Assembly (NCBI GenBank): GCA_949130485.1
Contig: OX422184.1
Span: forward strand, 7,854,655 to 7,918,654
Length of the DNA stretch: 64,000 bases
Direction: 5' to 3'
DNA from: Agelas oroides
Lineage: Eukaryota > Porifera > Demospongiae > Agelasida > Agelasidae
The notes beneath the pieces were generated by a model that saw only the letters and a list, made by a program, of their open reading frames with translations, had not been told where the DNA came from and ran no database searches. The stretch's first letter is position 1. Every line of letters begins with the position of its first letter. Shown here piece by piece: positions 1 through 11,024 of this stretch. Position numbers and translations under genes: made by a program.

Positions 1-894
1 CTTCTGGACATCAAGAAAACCAGAACCAGCCCTTACCATCCTCAGTCTGATGGAATGATCGAAAGATTTAACAGAACCCTACTAAACATGCTCAGTACAT
101 CAGTTGACAAAGATCAAAGAACTTGGGATCTGCAACTGCCCATGCTAATGCTGGCCTATAGGACCAGTATACAGGAGACAACTGCAGCAACCCCCTTTTC
201 TCTCATGTTTGGGCGGTCTGCTCAACTACCAATTGATCTTGAGTTCAATCTCCCGGTAGTAACTTACAACAGTCTCAGTCAGTACCAGAAGCAGTTGCGT
301 GAACAACTCCAACAATCGTATAACACAGTTCGTCAGCACATGCTAAAGGAACAAAACCGGCATAAAGATCTTTATGACCGAGATGCACATGGCGCCATGT
401 ATGATGTTGGAGACAGGGTATGGCTGCATTGTCCTGCTGTACCAAAAGGCCACTGCCGAAAGTTTCATCGGCCCTGGCAGGGACCATTCACTATTGTGAA
501 AGTCATCAACAGCACTGTATATCGTATTCAAAGTAACATGTCACCCCGCAAACGATTAGTTGTGCATTATAATCGCCTGAAGCCATACTTTCCTCCCTTT
601 AACAAAGACCTATTTGGAAGCAGCCCAGTTCCAACACAGAATGAATCAGTTCACACCTCTAATCAGCACCAACAAGATGAAAATACTGACCAACAGAATG
701 AAAATGCTGTGTCAGACACCACATCTCAGGCTACAGACCCAGCAGTACCTCAACAGAATATACCACCTACTGTCTCAACCTCCCCAGCACCAGACCCACC
801 CCTTCGACGATCAAGCCGGAGACGACAGCCTCCAGACCGATATGGAACAGTCATCAGTTATCCAGACTGTTATTCCTCTGATTCCGACACTTGA
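1..894 (+). CDS. Ty3/gypsy integrase, C-terminal part (5' truncated by window edge)
   Basis: The frame is open from base 1 to the TGA at 892-894, so the gene enters from the left and the ATG at 55 is internal. The opening residues include HPQSDGMIERFNRTL, the stretch of a gypsy-type retroviral-fold integrase that carries the catalytic Glu of the D,D-35-E triad (codon 21 here). It continues with the family's AYRTSIQETT and PFSLMFGR segments, then a GPY/F-like module (WQGPFTIVKV), and ends in a Gln/Ser/Pro-rich, polar tail with an Arg-rich patch. The role in the family is integration of element cDNA into host chromosomes. A purine-rich tract and a putative LTR follow within 35 bases, as expected at the 3' end of pol. 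I see no stop or frameshift in the visible part, so this copy may be young. The first two catalytic Asp residues lie outside the window. Confidence 0.92.
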   Translation, partial: LLDIKKTRTSPYHPQSDGMIERFNRTLLNMLSTSVDKDQRTWDLQLPMLMLAYRTSIQETTAATPFSLMFGRSAQLPIDLEFNLPVVTYNSLSQYQKQLREQLQQSYNTVRQHMLKEQNRHKDLYDRDAHGAMYDVGDRVWLHCPAVPKGHCRKFHRPWQGPFTIVKVINSTVYRIQSNMSPRKRLVVHYNRLKPYFPPFNKDLFGSSPVPTQNESVHTSNQHQQDENTDQQNENAVSDTTSQATDPAVPQQNIPPTVSTSPAPDPPLRRSSRRRQPPDRYGTVISYPDCYSSDSDT

Positions 895-910
895 TGCAAG
901 GATGCATCAA

Positions 911-927
911 ACTAGGAGAGGGAGTAG
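911..927 (+). other. Polypurine tract of the gypsy element
   Basis: A purine-rich run (AGGAGAGGGAG) sits directly before the TG that opens the putative 3' LTR and just after the integrase stop. This is where plus-strand priming occurs in LTR retrotransposons. Confidence 0.7.
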
Positions 928-1198
928 TGTAACAAGTGAACAATGAAGACAATAGCACATGTATAATATAATTGATGTCAGACTGTCTGTCCCTGTACAT
1001 GTTGCCATACCTGTTCTTGTAAACGGCCCTTACCTGTTCTGTGACAACCCTTACCTGTTTTGTAACCAGTACTTACCAGTCTAACCTTATGTGCCTATAT
1101 AAATGATCACCCTCTTCTCTGAGAGGAGATATTATTCAGTCAAGTCTATATTGGTGTATGACTGCGCAAACCAGAGCGGGTAGTCAGAAGGCATTACA
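928..1198 (+). repeat. Putative 3' LTR of the gypsy element (271 bp)
   Basis: It begins TGTAAC right after the purine tract and ends ATTACA, giving a 5-bp terminal inverted repeat TGTAA/TTACA of the TG...CA form usual for LTRs. A TATA-like box lies at 1096-1103. The 72-bp satellite starts immediately after the end, so the element seems to have inserted into that array. The 5' LTR and the left target duplication are outside the window, so the boundary has one-sided support only. Confidence 0.72.
1096..1103 (+). promoter_or_regulatory. TATA-like box in the LTR
   Basis: TATATAAA occurs about 100 bases before the LTR end, a usual position for the U3 promoter. Inferred from position and sequence only. 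Confidence 0.45.
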
Positions 1199-2743
1199 CA
1201 GGCATGGAAGAGCTTCAGAAGACTTCCACGGTGGTGAAAACGGCGTTTTGAAACATTTCCCGCACTTAAACCGGCCTGCATGAGTTTCAGAAGACTTCCA
1301 CGGTGGTAGAAACGACGTTTACAAACCATCAAGACATTTAAACAACCTTGCACGAGATTCAGAAGACTTCCACGGTGGTAAAAAGTTTACAAACCTTCAC
1401 GGTACTTAAACAGGCCAGCACGATCTTCGGAAAACCTCAATGGTGGTTAAAACGGCGTTTTGAATCTTTCCCACACTTAAACAGGCCTGCACGAGTTTAA
1501 GAAAACTTCCACGGTGTTGAAAACGGCGTTTACAAACCTTCACGGTACTTAAACAGGCCTGCACGAGCTTCAGAAGACTTCCAAGGTGGTTAAAACGGCG
1601 TTTTGAAACCTTTCCCGCACTTAAATAGGCCTGCACGAGTTTAAGAAAACTTCCACGGTGTTGAAAACGGCGTTTACAAACCATCACTGTACTTAAATGT
1701 GCCAGCACGAGATTCAGAAGACTTCCACTGTGGTGAAAACGGCGTTTACAAACCTTCACGGTACTTAAACAGGCCAGGAGATTCAGAAGACTTACACGGC
1801 AGTGAAAACGACGTTTGCAAACCTTCACGGTACTTAAATAACCCAGCATGAGATTCAGAAGACCTCCACTATGGTTAAAACGGCGTTTACAAACCTTCAC
1901 TGTTGTTAAATAGGACTGCACGAGCTTCAGAAGATTTCCATGTTGGTTAAAACGGCGTTTTGAAACATTTCCCGCAATTAAACAGGCCTGCACGAGTTTC
2001 AGAAGACTTCCACGGTGGTGAAAACGAGGTTTACAAACCTTCACGGTAATGAAATATACCAGCAAGAGATTCAGAAGACTTCCACGGCGGGGAAAACAGC
2101 GTTTCCAAACCTTCACGGTACTTAAACAGGCCTGCACGAGCTTCAGAAGACTTCCAAGGTGGTTAAAACGGCGTTTTGAAACATTTCCCGCACTTAAATA
2201 GGCCTCCATGAGTTTCAGAAGACGTCCACGGTGGTTAAAATGACGTTTACAAACCATCACTGTACTTAAATGTGCCAGCACGAGATTCAGAAGACTTCCA
2301 CTGTGGTGAAAACGGCGTTTACAAACCTTCACGGTACTTAAACAGGCCAGCACGAGATTCAGAAGACTTACACGGCAGTGAAAACGACGTTTGCAAACCT
2401 TCACGGTACTTAAATATGCCAGCACGAGATTCAGAAGACTTCCACGGTGGTTAAAACGGCGTTTTGAAACATTTCCCGCACTTAAACAGGGCTGCACGAG
2501 TTTCAGAAGACTTCCACGGTGGTGAAAACGGCGTTTACATACCATCACGGTACTTAAACAGGCATGCAAGAACTTCAGAAGCCTTCCACGGTTGTTAAAA
2601 CGGCGTTTACAAACCTTTACGGTACTTAAATATGCCTGCACGAGCTTCAGAAGACTTCCACGGTGGTTAAAACGGCGTTTTGAAACTTTTCCCGCACTTA
2701 AACAGGCCTGCACGTGTTTCAGAAGACTTCCACGGTGTTTAAA
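1199..2743 (+). repeat. 72-bp satellite, block 1 (forward)
   Basis: The array has a 72-bp period (for example the TCACGGTA motif recurs at 2041 and 2113). Two unit classes interleave. Class A ends TTTACAAACCTTCACGG and class B ends TTTTGAAACCTTTCCCGC. Both share the core CAGGCCTGCACGAG, GAAGACTTCC and CCACGGTGG. Open frames on both strands (up to 435 codons on the minus strand) are a by-product of the 24-codon period and are not called as genes. Confidence 0.97.
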
Positions 2744-4155
2744 GGGCAGTTAAGGACTGGGTACTGTTTTGCCCGCGCACGCCTCTTATCAAAACTGTCA
2801 TGAGATTATTCACAGCTGTAAGTAATTATTCACAGTTGTGGTTAAGACTTATGTTAGCATTGATATGATAGTCACGAGAAAGGCCTTCTTTTAGGGTTTC
2901 TAGATTGTAGCTTAGTATATAGTATAGGCCTCCATTAGCCATGGTATAAGCATTCAAACTGGTAAACAGCATAACAGTAAGTCATGAAGATGTTAAAGGA
3001 TTAGTCATTGATTGAATATGTATAAACTTGACAGTTAATCTACAGTAAAGGTCAGAGATTGTCATCCAGGGTTTCAGTTCTACAGCATCACTCTGGGGCT
3101 CTTTCAACACCTGTGAGACTGAATGCAACTTCAACACCTATTCCAAACAGTAACAAGGGCATCATACGACAGCTTGACTGGCTGTGGCTGTGATTTTATA
3201 TATGCACTAAATACTGATAAATAACAAACTCCAGCTGCACAATCTGTTACACAAAGGCTCCAAGTTGATGCTGAAAACCCCGAGACCCATTAGTAAATCT
3301 AACAGATATACAGCTCATGAGTTGCTTTGCATGCGCAATTCACTTCTACTAGACTCCGTCAGGCTACAGAGACTCTTAGCCGCGAGTATGCGCGACTACT
3401 AGACGTCTATACCCTTCCTATATCCGAGATCACAATCAGCAGTCATGCATGCCAGCAAACGAGGGTCTGGCTTTCATCTCACTAGCTAGTTGTGGATCCA
3501 AGCTAGCTACATCATCAGCAAGCCGAAGTACCAACTCACTTCTTATACCTTGGCTCCACTGCCCATTCACGCGCGAATCATGTGACAAGAATGTAATTAT
3601 GCCTCTTCGCGGTGAAATGACCGACTGGGAGAAGACAAAACCGGAAGCAAGCCCAGGCGGAATTTTTCCACCTGTCGGATGTAGGTCTTGTCAAAGGTGA
3701 GATACTTGCCCTGTTGACTTGTACTTGTATTCGAGTTGGCAAGAGTCACCCACCTAACGTCACCGAGATATCGTCGCTAATAGCGACCGGATGTAGCTGT
3801 TTTTGACAGGAAGTTAGGGCTTTACGACCGTTGCACAAGTCGAACTCGTTTGCCAACTGGTGTACTAAGAGTACCAACCGAGTAACTTACCAAGACGATG
3901 AGAAAGTCAGCATTCATCCGCGGGAAAAATTCCGCATTTAAGCGTTTATATTGCTGAACCAGGTGGGCGTTGGCCGCCACAACATGTAAACAACGAAGTG
4001 GGCGGGGCTAATTATCTTGTTGTGTAATGTACAAAGGTATACAACTTTAATTATGAATAGAAGCAAGAGTTTGTGATTCACATCTAAGCTACAATAGCAG
4101 TTGAAATCCTGCATCATTTTTGCTGTTATCATGTGGATCCAGTCCTTAACTCCCC
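2744..4155. mobile_element. Probable decayed TIR element between satellite and Ginger element
   Basis: AGTTAAGGACTGG at 2748-2760 recurs exactly inverted at 4139-4151, with GGGC and GGGG outside it, so the satellite-free stretch looks like a TIR element of about 1.4 kb. No target duplication could be matched. The interior holds only short unrecognised frames (longest 83 codons at 3449-3700). A GC-richer patch around 3340-3420 has CpG sites. Nothing else was recognised. Confidence 0.4.
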
Positions 4156-4360
4156 TGAGGAGGCTTCAAAATGGCTATTTCAAAGCACCTCCCGGAATAG
4201 ACTTACCTGCTATCGCAGTGGCAGTATTGCAGCAGATGGAGAAGACCAACACATGGCAAGAGAATCTTGCTCTGTGACTGATGTAGCTTTCTTTACGACA
4301 TTGTGCTTACTCGTATCAAAGGGGTTAAACGTACTGATTAATTATTCATAAGGTTTCAAA
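4156..4360. other. Unassigned spacer left of Ginger element
   Basis: About 200 bases that match neither the satellite nor the neighbouring element. A 72-codon frame (4133-4351) has no recognisable motif. It ends at the CCGG that forms the left target duplication of the Ginger-like element. Confidence 0.4.
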
Positions 4361-4364
4361 CCGG

Positions 4365-4720
4365 TGTCAAGTGAATATGGGCACCCCCAAAAATGGGCAT
4401 CCCGGATGCCCATTTTCACGTAAAATTAAGCACCCCGATGCCTATATTCACGTAACTATAGGCATCCGGATGCCTATTTTCACAGTGAATATGGGCATCC
4501 CACTGTGAAAATAGGCATCCCGTGCAAACAGTGAAATTTTGCCCGTGTTAACTATGTTTATAGACATCCCTATGTGACAATAGGTCTCCCACGAAATTTG
4601 CCCACGAGTAGCTGGATACATAGCTAGGTATACCTATGTAACATTAGGCACACGGTAAAACTTTTTCACGTAAATGTAGACATCTGGGTGCCTATACTTA
4701 CGTGAAAATAGGCTTTCTAG
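4365..4720. repeat. Subterminal repeat cluster of the Ginger-like element
   Basis: Many short direct and inverted copies of GGCATCC, GGATGCC and TTTTCACGTAAA-type words fill the left 350 bases, and a shorter set lies near the right end (7690-7760). Such clusters in DNA transposons are commonly transposase binding sites; that role is inferred here. Confidence 0.75.
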
Positions 4721-4921
4721 CTAGCTAATGTTATTGACCACACAACCACACTGCATTTTGACTTCAAAACATCCTAGCATAAATTTTATATAACAATTAT
4801 AAAAAATATATAACTAAAAGTTAGTTACAGGTTGAACAATACCAAGTGTCAGGTACAGTAGAGTCAGAACGTAGATTCATGCACTTAAAATGGTACCACA
4901 AACTACATTTGTCACACTGTA

Positions 4922-5670
4922 TCATATTTGAGTCGTAAGACTCGGGCAGCTGGCAGACACAATACACATGTACAAACAGGTGCTTTGCAGGTTCCTGTTC
5001 ACAGCACCAAGGGCTATGGGGAAAGTCGAAAGCTGCCTACGTTCAAAACACTCAAGTAAGTGCCTCCGCATGCCATTCTGCTCAAATATGACTCCCCCAA
5101 AGTCATCGCCCATCGCACAGTGCAACACTGAAGACACCACAATCAGTGCTACCTTCCTGCTGTTGAATGGAGTTGGCTGTAACCATGAGAGTGCCCCCTC
5201 TCACTGCAGGATGATAAAGTCGAACCAGTTGCTCCTCTGTGCTTGGACACAGGTATCCAGGAAAGCAGCTGTCATAAATATGGACTTCGCCATCGTGATA
5301 AGCTGTTGCCACCCAGTGCTGTCTTTCTGGAACAAATAATATCTGTACAGCTGCATGTACAAGAAGGATAGAAACAATGCTTATCAACATTGGACACAAA
5401 GTTATCCAGCAGGCATGTTTGGTAACAAAATTGGTAATCTAACTGTATCAACACATACCTTCAGGATAAAATCCACCGCATTCAGACACTGGTTCAAAAG
5501 AGCTAGTCTGTGAAAGCAGAGTGGACTGCAGACTCTGAAGTTGTGGGAACTGCTCACCCAACATCTTTTGTGCAGCATTCATGTGGACATCAGTTAGCTT
5601 TCCCCCTTTTTCAATGATCACCTTATCCTTCCTTGTTAACATAAGGTCTCTAATCCAATACTCAGATGCC
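4922..5670 (-). pseudogene. Ulp1-like (C48) cysteine protease of the Ginger-like element, frameshifted
   Basis: Two minus-strand exons are visible. The first starts after an AG at about 5671 and ends before GTATGT at about 5455; it reads EYWIRDL and then HMNAAQKMLGEQFP, a segment typical of transposon Ulp1 domains. The second starts after an AG near 5341 and carries QHWVATAY (catalytic His), IYDS (catalytic Asp) and STDCGVF (catalytic Cys), so the His-Asp-Cys triad of SUMO-type proteases is complete. At about 5095-5105, within a GATGGGCGATGA duplication-like run, the frame breaks. The downstream domain end (FGGVIFEQNG, then MRRHLLECFE) continues in another frame to 4922. In the family this protease would cleave ubiquitin-like modifiers; its role in transposition is unclear. 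It may be a separate gene or the tail of the integrase protein. Confidence 0.82.
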
Positions 5671-5774
5671 TGTAAAAGAACAATATCATTTCAGTGCTTT
5701 AGTGTTAGAATCTATTAGAGAAGAAGGTATAGTTAAAATGTAACAATGAGGTACAGAAGTTTAAATTTCTCTCT

Positions 5775-7528
5775 TTAGGCTTTCCTACATATTTTCCTTG
5801 GCTTTGACTCTCCATCACTATGTTTAAAGCTATCCCCTATATGATGTACCTTGCTCTTCTTTGCTGCAGGACCACCAGTCTGAATGTCATCTTCACTAGC
5901 CCTCTTCACATAGATCTTGAGCCGAGCTATATTTGCTTTTTTCTTCACCACCTTCCCATCTCTGCTTAGCTCATAAAGCCCTTTTCCAATGCACCGGTGG
6001 ATAACATATGGCCCAAGCCATGCAGGTTCTAGTTTGCCACCCTTCCTCTGCTTTTGAGCTGTGTTCTCCAGTAAGACCTCTGTTCCGGCTGCTATTTCTT
6101 CTGGCTGATGCTTTCTGTCGTAGGTTTCTTTTTGTTTCTTCTGAGCTGACAAGATGTTGCTATCTGCCTTTTTGAACACTTTCTCCCTTGACTTGATCAG
6201 TGCTTGGACAGCAGTGTCGACATCTGGTGCATTCTCATCAGGTGTATTGGATGGAGATAGGACCTCTGCATCAATCGGGAGCCTCATATGCTGCTGAAAC
6301 AGCATGTAGTATGGAGAATGCTTGGTTGATGCCTGGCGGGAGGCTCGATAGCCCATCAGCACTGTGTCTAGCTTCTCATCCCAGTTTGTTTGGTCTTCGT
6401 TACACACTTTTGCCAAGCACTGTGACAGCGTCTGATTAAAGCGCTCTGTAAGTCCGTTTGTCTGCAAAAAATTTTTTGTTAAATAGGTCTCTTTGGCACT
6501 ACACTGTATTGTTAATACCGGGGTATATACCTGTGGATGATATGCGCTTGTGATCCTGTGGTCAGTGTTGGTGATGGTATACAACTCTGCAGAAAGCTCG
6601 TTTACAAACTCTCTTCCTTGATCTGTTATCAGAGTCTCAGGGCTTCCGAATCTGCAGATCACCTGCAGAAAGCACAAAATGTTATTCTTATAGTTGTCAG
6701 TTTACTTCTTCAGACATGTGAATACTTACAGAATAGATGAATCTGGCAACACCTTCAGCATGCTTTGATGGGAGTGGTGCTGCTTCTGCCCACTTGGAAA
6801 AGTAGTCAGTCAGTGTGACTACATACTTGTTGCCTCGTGGCGTCTCAGGCATTGGGCCTATCATATCCATTCCAAGCTGACAGAAAAGACTGGGTTTTAC
6901 AGGGATTGGATGCAGCCCCCCCACAGCTTTCTTGAGCTTCTTGTTGCCACACTGGCAACGATCACAGGATTCCACCTACAAGGGATCATTCAGTAAATTA
7001 TATAGCACCTGAAATAGTGCAAACACAGAAAGCAGACTAGCCTTGTACCCAGGCCGTTCATAAACTTACATAGGTGCGAACATTGCTGGCCACCATGTGA
7101 TTAGTTCTGTTAAGACCTAGGTGGCTTGCATTGTGGATACTTGCAATGATCCTCTTCCTTTGCTCTGTATCCTCCACTACTAATCTTGGAGTGGATGAAG
7201 CTGCTTTGCCTGTAGAACAACATATTGAACTTTGGTAGTCACTTCATGTATAAGGCGCTTTTGTAGCTATAGCAAATGTATTCGTATGTGCATGCATACT
7301 TTTACAGGGGTTGAATTATTACAGCTCACCTCCACCAATATAGTACAGATCCTCATTTTGCAGCATGAAATACTTGGATCTCCTTCGCAGCGAGTTTTTC
7401 TCCAGCTTCGATGCTCCTTCAGGCTACTGCTGATAGCGCAGGTAGTTGTAAATGGCTGTGAATGCGAATCTCCCATCGGCGCTTTGCTCATCAGAGTGAA
7501 GGTCTTCACTGATCTCTTGGTCTCCCAT
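5775..7528 (-). pseudogene. Ginger-like integrase/transposase, five exons, with an in-frame stop
   Basis: Exons inferred from frame continuity and GT-AG sites on the minus strand: 7528-7330, 7209-7070, 6975-6730, 6662-6531 and 6461-5775. Exon 1 starts at an ATG (7528) in a different frame from the longer open frame there. Its end reads YFMLQNEDLYYIGG, but a TAG at 7424-7426 interrupts it. Exon 2 has the His pair (SIHNASHLG) and exon 3 the Cys pair (SCDRC) of an HHCC zinc module. Exon 3 then holds the first core Asp region (GMDMIGPMP, LTDYFSKW), exon 4 the second Asp (ITDQGREFVNEL), and exon 5 the Glu (TNGLTERFNQTL). A C-terminal GPY/F-like part (WLGPYVIHRC) and a basic tail follow. It would cut and join transposon DNA in the nucleus. 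The Ulp1 exons lie just downstream. Confidence 0.85.
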
Positions 7529-7790
7529 TTCTCTTCTATCTCTCCGGGTATATGCTGTATACTTCCTGAATTTGCCACTTTATACTTGGCCATTCTGCGC
7601 CTGACATGTTTTGACAACTGACCGTACCGCCAGTGCTGTATACGTGTCATCATAACCTTCCCGCCGTTTGCGTGCTGAAGGGGGTTCCTATAATCACGAC
7701 GGGATGCCTAAAATCATGTGAAAATGGGAACCCCGGGATGCCCATATTTACGGGGTGTGTATATTTTCATGACACCGGGTGAATTTAGCG

Positions 7791-9320
7791 TATCCCACTT
7801 AAAAAGGTCTGAACGAGTTTCAGAAGAATTCCACGGTGGTGAAAACGACGTTTACAAACCTTTACGGTACATAAACAGCCCTGCACGAGATTCAGAAGAT
7901 TTCCACGGTGTTGAAAATGTCGTTTACAAACCTTCTCGATACTTAAACAGGTTTGCACCAGCTTCAGAAGACTTCCATGGTGGTTAAAACGGCGTTTTGA
8001 AACAATTCCCGCAATTAAACAGGCCTGCACGAGTTTCAGAAGACTTCCACTGTGGTTAACACGACCTTTATAAACCTTCACGGTACTTAAATATGCCAGC
8101 ACGAGATTCAGAAGACTTCCACAGTGGTGTTTACAAACCTTCACGGTACTTAAACAGGCCTGCACGAGATTCAGAAGACTTCCACGGTGGTGAAAACGGC
8201 GTTTACAAATCTTCGCTGTACTTAAATATGCCAGCACGAGCTTCAGAAGACTTCCACGGTATTGAAAATGATGTTTACAAACCTTCACGGTACTTAAAGA
8301 AGCCAGCATGAGATTCAGAAGACTTCCACTATGGTGAAAACGGCGTTTACAACCTTCACTGCAGTTAAAACGGCGTTTTGAAACAATTACCGCACTTAAA
8401 CAGGCCTGCACGAGATTCTGAAGACTTCCACGGTTGTGAAAATATCGTTTACAAACCTTCTCGGTACTTCAACAGGTTTGCACGAGCTTCAGAAGATTTC
8501 AATGGTGGTTAAAATGGCGTTTTGAAACAATTCCCGCACTTAAACATGCCTGCACGAGTTTCAGAAGACTTCCACGACGTTTACAAACCTTCACGGTACT
8601 TAAATATGCCAGCACGAGCTACAGAAGACTTCCACGGTGGTTAAAACGAGGATTTAAAACCTTCACGGTGCTTAAATATGCCAGCACGAGATTCAGAAGA
8701 CTTCCACGATGGTGAAAACGGCGTTTACAAACCATCACGGTACGTAAACAGGCCTGCACGAGCTTCAGAAGACTTCCACCGTTGTGAAAACGGCGATTAC
8801 ACACCTTCACGGTACTTAAACAGTCCTGCACAGGCTGCAGAAGACTTCCATGGTGGTTAAAACGGCGTTTTGAAACTTTTCCCGCACTTAAACACGCCTT
8901 CACGATTTTCAGAAGACTTCCACTGTGGTTAGCACGACGTTTACAAACCTTCACGGTACTTAAATATGCCAGCACGAGATTCAGAAGACCTCCACGGTGG
9001 TGAAAACGGCGTTTACAAAGCTTCACGGTACTTAAACAGGCCAGCACGAGATTCAGAAGACTTCCACGGTGGTGAAAACGGCGTTTACAAACCTTCACGG
9101 TACTTAAATGGGCCAGCACGAGATTCGTAAGACTTCCACGGTGGTTAAAACGACGTGTTCAAAAACCTTCTCTGTACTTAAACAGGCCTGCACGAGTTTC
9201 AGAAGACTTCCACGGTTGTATAAACATCGTTTACAATCCTTCACGGTAATTAAACAGGCCTGCACGAGATTCAGAAGACTTCCACGGTGGTGAAAAAGGA
9301 GTTTACAAACCTTCACGGTA
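7791..9320 (+). repeat. 72-bp satellite, block 2 (forward)
   Basis: The same 72-bp unit as block 1 resumes 13 bases after the Ginger target duplication and runs until a TA dinucleotide split by a MITE. Class A and B units interleave, and some units carry deletions (for example near 8115-8135). Confidence 0.96.
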
Positions 9321-9728
9321 CACTGTCAGAACATTTGGGTTATTTCAACCATATTTCAGTTATCTCAGTTGCATGTGTGGTGTACACATCATAAAGTTCA
9401 AGGAATGCTTCCAAACAGGTCTTCTGAAGACCTTGCAATCAAAACGTTGAGAAGCTTCTTCATTAATTAAACCAGTCTTGTTTTCCGAACACCTATCAAT
9501 TAGCATTTCTGGAAAGGGCTTGGTTACATACTTTTGGTAGAAGTGCCAGTATTGTAGCCAAATAGGACTTCTGATAGAAGAAACTAAAAAAGAAGCTCTT
9601 GAATGGAATTTCAAGAACCTATTTTAGAAGCATTCCTGGTACTTCTGATAATGTATACATACATCACTCTGGTGCAACTGAGATAACCTACAGATATGGT
9701 TAAAGTAACCTTTTTTTTTTTTACAGTG
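9321..9728. mobile_element. TA-flanked MITE (Tc1/mariner-like ends), 408 bp
   Basis: It interrupts one satellite unit exactly: the unit reads CACGGTA, then the insert, then TACTTAAAC, leaving a duplicated TA (9319-9320 and 9729-9730). The ends are CACTGT...ACAGTG. Longer imperfect TIRs follow, both holding an AACCATAT word and AGTTATCTCAGTTGCA-like stretches. There is no transposase frame, so it is non-autonomous. A TA duplication plus CACTG ends is the Tc1/mariner pattern; assignment to that superfamily is inferred. Confidence 0.86.
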
Positions 9729-10090
9729 TACTTAAACAGGCTAGCACGTGCTTTGGAAGACCTCAACGATGGTTAAAACCGCGTTTTGAATCGTTTCCCA
9801 CACCTGCAAGAGCTTCAGAAGACTACCACGGTTGTGAAAACGGCGTTTACAAATCTTCATGGTACTTAAACAGGCTAGCAAGTGCTTCGGAAGACCTTAG
9901 CGGTGGATAAAACGACGTGTTCAAACATTCACGATACTTAAACAGGCCAGCAAGACCTTCAGCAGACGGTGAACGGTGGTTAAAACGGCGTTTACAAATC
10001 TTCATGGTACTTAAACAGGCCAGCACCAGATTCAGAAGACTTCCACGGTAGTGAAAACGACGTTTGCAAACCTTCACGGTACTTAAACAG
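9729..10090 (+). repeat. 72-bp satellite, block 2 continued
   Basis: Continuation of the same array right of the MITE. It ends in TAAACAG, the left copy of the 7-bp duplication of the next insertion. Confidence 0.95.
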
Positions 10091-11024
10091 TAGGGTTTGC
10101 AACTCAGAATACGAAAACACAGCAAAGAACGATTTGATGCGTTCAACGTAGCACTGGACTCACGTCCAAATCGTCGATGCGTATTTCGTGGGTTGGTCTG
10201 AAAGTTTCCTGGTGGTGACGTAATTATAAAAAAATTGTTTCCGGTCAGATTTTGGTCACAAAATTTGTTCAGCTGTAAAAAATTAACGTGCTTGTCAAAC
10301 TTGTATCCTAGAAAGTTGCTTTTGGTTTGGCAACTTCGATAGCACTTTTGATGACATTCGACGAGTATTTTTACGCAGAAATTGACTCCCGATTGACAGC
10401 ACATTACAATGGAACTTCACTGATGTCTATACTGAATTCCAAGTCGAAGTGAGTTTGATGCTGCGCTACATAGATATAAACTGTAGTTAAAATATGTTGG
10501 TTTAGGGGTGGACCCAAAGGGCACATTGTTGGTTTTGGGGCAGACCCAAAGGGCACATTAGAGCCCCCAAAGGGCACAGTGCCCTTTGCCTAGTGAGAAC
10601 CTTAAAACGTACATGGGTGCTCCTTCACGACACTGCACTAGTAAGATTTCATTCAGAAATCCGTTTAAATTTAGTGTGCTTGAGTGAAGTACATTTCTGA
10701 AGCCAATTGAGCAGACTGAAGTGGTGCTTTTTTAGCTTTCCTTACGAGATTCACTTGGACTTCAAACATGCAGGTTCAGCTTCTGGTATCAATCCAATTT
10801 AAACTTCATCTCTGTACTGTTATCATCATTATGATGGTTAATTGGCTCAGGAATGTTCATTGTAGTGTACCTGTATTAATTTTCTAAGCCAATTCAGCAG
10901 GCAAAACAGGGTTCTGAATCTGTTCACATCTACCAGCTGGCTTTCTCTAACCAGGTCTGAAATTTTGATGTCAGCAAGCAAGTTGGACCACCAATGGCCG
11001 GGAGGACATAAGACTTATTTGCGA

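Larger units (their letters stand above)
4365..7774 (-). mobile_element. Ginger-like DNA transposon with CCGG target duplication
   Basis: The left end begins TGTCAAGTGAATAT and the right end, reversed, begins TGTCATGAAAATAT. Further in, both ends share ATATGGGC and GGCATCCCGG. Exact 4-bp CCGG copies flank it at 4361-4364 and 7775-7778. Its minus strand encodes a spliced gypsy-type integrase and a Ulp1-like protease with no LTRs, reverse transcriptase or gag. Ginger elements are known as cut-and-paste transposons with gypsy-related integrases and 4-bp target duplications, so the assignment rests on coding content, TIRs and duplication together. The copy is inactive: the integrase has an in-frame stop and the protease a frameshift. 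Length is 3410 bp. Confidence 0.87.

Noticed and set aside
1406-2713. 435-codon minus-strand open frame (and many like it) reading repeats such as KRRFNHRGSLLKLVQACLS
   Set aside because: The satellite period is 72 bp, so frames stay open on both strands; the opposite strand gives equally long repeats (ARDSEDFHGGENGVYKPSRY). No promoter, splice pattern or known domain supports a protein.
7267-7653. 128-codon minus-strand frame starting MMTRIQHWRY
   Set aside because: The integrase-like residues in this stretch lie in another frame starting at the ATG at 7528; this longer frame reads through the intron donor.
9847-10404. 185-codon minus-strand frame
   Set aside because: It crosses the exact border between satellite and the composite element at 10091, so it is a chance fusion of unrelated sequences.
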